NCBI GenBank assembly: GCA_039707655.1
Contig: CM077673.1
Span: 7,264,001-7,328,000, forward strand
DNA from: Elymus sibiricus
Taxonomy: Eukaryota; Streptophyta; Magnoliopsida; Poales; Poaceae
DNA: 64,000 bases
Direction: 5' to 3'
This document shows, piece after piece, positions 61,791-64,000 of the stretch (position 1 is its first letter; each line of letters opens with the position of its first letter). A model generated the notes under the pieces. The model was not told the DNA's origin. It ran no database searches and saw only the letters and a program-made list of their open reading frames with translations. A program made the position numbers and the translations under genes.

Positions 61791-64000
61791 CGAGGTCCCC
61801 GTAAGCGGACCCTGGGGTTCCCCGAACATTTGTATCGCCCCGAGACCGAAAATCAATGAGTAATAGCATACAAAACAGGCCGAAACGGAAAAAATCTGCG
61901 AGTTTTGGCGAGGTCCACGTAACCGCACCCCGGGCTTCCCCGAACGTTCGGACGACCACGACTACCAAAAACCAGTGAATAATAGCATAGAAAACTGGTA
62001 GGAATGGACCAAATCTGCGAGTTTTGGCCAGGTCCCCGTATGCGGACCCCGGGGTTCCCCGGACGTTTGGATCGCCCCGGGACCAAAATTAGTGAGTAAT
62101 AGCATAAAAAACTAGCCGGGACACACAAAATCTGCTAGTTTTGGCGAGGTCCCCGTAACCGCACCCCGGGCTTCCCCGAACGTTCGGATGACCACAACTA
62201 CCGAAAAACAGTGAATGATAGCATAGAAATCTGGTCAGAATGGACAAAATCTGCGAGTTTTGTCGAGGTCCCCGTAAGCGGACCCTGGGGTTCCCCGAAC
62301 ATTTGGATCGCCCCGAGACCGAAAATCAATGAGTAATAGCATACAAAACTGGCCCAAACGGAAAAAATCTGCGAGTTTTGGCGAGGTCCACGTAACCGCA
62401 CCCCGGGCTTCCCCGAACGTTCGGACGACCACGACTACCAAAAACCAGTGCATAATAGCATAGAAAACTGGTAGGAATGGACCAAATCTGCGAGTTTTGG
62501 CCAGGTCCCCGTATGCGGACCCCGGGGTTCCCCGGACGTTTGGATCGCCCCGGGACCAAAATTAGTGAGTAATAGCAAAAAAAACTAGCCGGGACACACA
62601 AAATCTTCTAGTTTTGGCGAGGTCCCCGTAACCGCACCCCGGGCTTCCCCGAACGTTCGGACGACCACGACTACCGAAAAACAGTGAATGATAGCATAGA
62701 AATCTGGTCAGAATGGACAAAATCTGCGAGTTTTGGCAAGGTCCCATAAGCGAACCCCGGAGATCCCCGAACATTTGGATCGCCCCGGGACCCAAAATGA
62801 GTGAGTAATAGCATAGAAAACTAGTAAGAAGGGACCAAATCTGCGAGTTTTTGCGAGGTCCCCGTAACCGGACCCCGGGCTTCCCCGAACATTCAGATGA
62901 CTACGACAACCAAAAAAGAGTGAATAATTGCATAGAAAATTGGTAAGAATGGACCAAATCTGCGAGTTTTTGCGAGGTCCCCGTAACCGGATCCCGGGCA
63001 TCCCCAAATCTTGGGACGACCACGACAACCAAAAATAGTGAATAATAGCACAGAAAACTGGTAAAATGGACCAAATCTGCGAGTTTTGGCCAGGTCCCCG
63101 TATGCGGACCCCCGTGTTCCCGGGACGTTTGGATCGCCCCGGGACCCAAAATTAGTGAGTAATAGCATAGAAAACTGGCCGGGACAGACAAAATCTGCTA
63201 GTTTTCGCGAGGTCCCCGTAACCGCACCCCGGGCTTCCCCGAACGTTCGGATGACCACAACTACCGAAAAACAGTGAATGATAGCATAGAAATCTGGTCA
63301 GAATGGACAAAATCTGCGAGTTTTGGCGAGGTCCCCGTAAGCGGACCCTGGGGTTCCCCGAACATTTGTATCGCCCCGAGACCGAAAATCAATGAGTAAT
63401 AGCATACAAAACTGGCCGAAACGGAAAAAATCTGCGAGTTTTGGCGAGGTCCACGTAACCGCACCCCGGGCTTCCCCGAACGTTCGGACGACCACGACTA
63501 CCAAAAACCAGTGAATAATAGCATAGAAAACTGGTAGGAATGGACCAAATCTGCGAGTTTTGGCCAGGTCCCCGTATGCGGACCCCGGGGTTCCCCGGAC
63601 GTTTGGATCGCCCCGGGACCAAAATTAGTGAGTAATAGCATAAAAAACTAGCCGGGACACACAAAATCTGCTAGTTTTGGCGAGGTCCCCGTAACCGCAC
63701 CCCGGGCTTCCCCGAACGTTCGGATGACCACAACTACCGAAAAACAGTGAATGATAGCATAGAAATCTGGTCAGAATGGACAAAATCTGCGAGTTTTGTC
63801 GAGGTCCCCGTAAGCGGACCCTGGGGTTCCCCGAACATTTGGATCGCCCCGAGACCGAAAATCAATGAGTAATAGCATACAAAACTGGCCCAAACGGAAA
63901 AAATCTGCGAGTTTTGGCGAGGTCCACGTAACCGCACCCCGGGCTTCCCCGAACGTTCGGACGACCACGACTACCAAAAACCAGTGCATAATAGCATAGA
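61791..64000. repeat. Recent 1536-bp duplication, cut by the window end
   Basis: Blocks: 4 (61791), 9 (62264), 4 (63327), partial A-B (63800-64000). Shared marks are 'catttgtatcgcc' in A at 61791 and 63327, 'ggcccaaacgg' and 'ccagtgcataat' at 62264 and 63800. I saw few differences: 'caaaacaggcc' at about 61871 against 'caaaactggcc', and 'aactagtaag' near 62820 in the second copy only. The array continues past 64000. Confidence 0.94.

Larger units (their letters stand above)
1..64000. repeat. 118-bp satellite array with higher-order repeats, spanning the whole window
   Basis: Head-to-tail monomers of 117, 118 or 119 bp fill the window with no inversion, spacer or inserted element. I phase monomers at the 'cgaggtcc' or 'ccaggtcc' that follows 'gagttttgg'. 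Every base is assigned to one of 85 complete HOR blocks (29 nine-mers, 46 four-mers, 5 eleven-mers, 5 eight-mers) plus a 201-bp partial block; the block lengths sum exactly to 64000. Corresponding HOR copies differ by only a few substitutions, while different monomer types within one HOR differ at many positions, the usual signature of an HOR satellite such as primate alpha satellite. Each monomer is GC-rich in its first half and AT-rich in its second (monomer A: 39 of 60, then 22 of 58 G+C, counted by hand). Open frames exist on both strands, but they recur with the repeat and are not genes. A centromeric or pericentromeric location is likely but unproven. Confidence 0.98.

Noticed and set aside
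1..64000. CRISPR array
   Set aside because: Units are 117-119 bp with no unique spacers between short direct repeats, all monomers are related along their full length, and there are no cas genes.
1..64000. Ribosomal DNA spacer sub-repeats
   Set aside because: No rRNA gene sequence or spacer promoter is seen in 64 kb; spacer sub-repeats would be interrupted by rRNA genes at this scale.
1..64000. Repetitive structural protein gene (silk- or collagen-like)
   Set aside because: Stops occur in all frames and the repeat length is not a multiple of three.
1..64000. Assembly artefact (false duplication of HOR blocks)
   Set aside because: It cannot be excluded from sequence alone, but private variants in many blocks and internally consistent hybrid junctions argue that most copies are real. 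Read coverage and spanning ultra-long reads would decide for the near-identical 1890-bp and 1536-bp copies.

Overview
The whole 64 kb window is one uninterrupted tandem satellite array. I find no protein-coding gene, RNA gene, transposon, CRISPR array or single-copy stretch in it. The basic unit is a monomer of 117 to 119 bp, about 541 copies, all in the same orientation. The array enters at base 1 and is still running at base 64000, so neither edge of the locus is visible. Arrays of this length and order are typical of centromeric or pericentromeric heterochromatin in multicellular eukaryotes. Many diagnostic variants are C-to-T or G-to-A changes at CpG, which suggests a genome with cytosine methylation (plant or vertebrate, for example). 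I do not recognise the monomer and cannot name the organism. Centromere function is an inference.

The monomers fall into two alternating families. Type 1 (A, C, E, H) has a 'gcggacc' start and a 'ggatcgcccc' centre. Type 2 (B, D, F, G, I) has an 'aaccg' start and usually a 'gaacgttcgg' centre. They are arranged in higher-order repeats (HORs). The fullest common HOR is a 9-mer, A-B-C-D-E-F-G-H-I, 1063 bp (29 copies). Others are a 4-mer A-B-C-I of 473 bp (46 copies), an 11-mer A-B-C-I-C*-D-E-F-G-H-I of 1298 bp (5 copies) and an 8-mer lacking F of 944 bp (5 copies). Together with a 201-bp partial unit at the end, these 85 blocks account for every base.

Layout: 1-23515 holds only 4-mers and 9-mers, including a run of four 4+9 pairs of about 1536 bp (5082-11227). 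The part 23516-40639 carries 11-mers and a 4843-bp super-cycle (4-9-4-11-4-9), seen as an expanded 7676-bp copy, a plain copy and a partial copy. The part 42177-48205 has a 2010-bp repeat. The part 48206-57655 has five copies of an 1890-bp super-repeat (8-4-4), followed by 2009-bp versions in which the 9-mer replaces the 8-mer. The last 3 kb is a recent 1536-bp duplication.

Several blocks preserve the exchange event itself: chimeric C/H, H/C, A/C and G/B monomers, and a short conversion-like patch. All exchanges I could trace join monomers of the same family in register. The window is best read as a record of unequal crossover and gene conversion. All block boundaries and variants were read by eye; no alignment was run.
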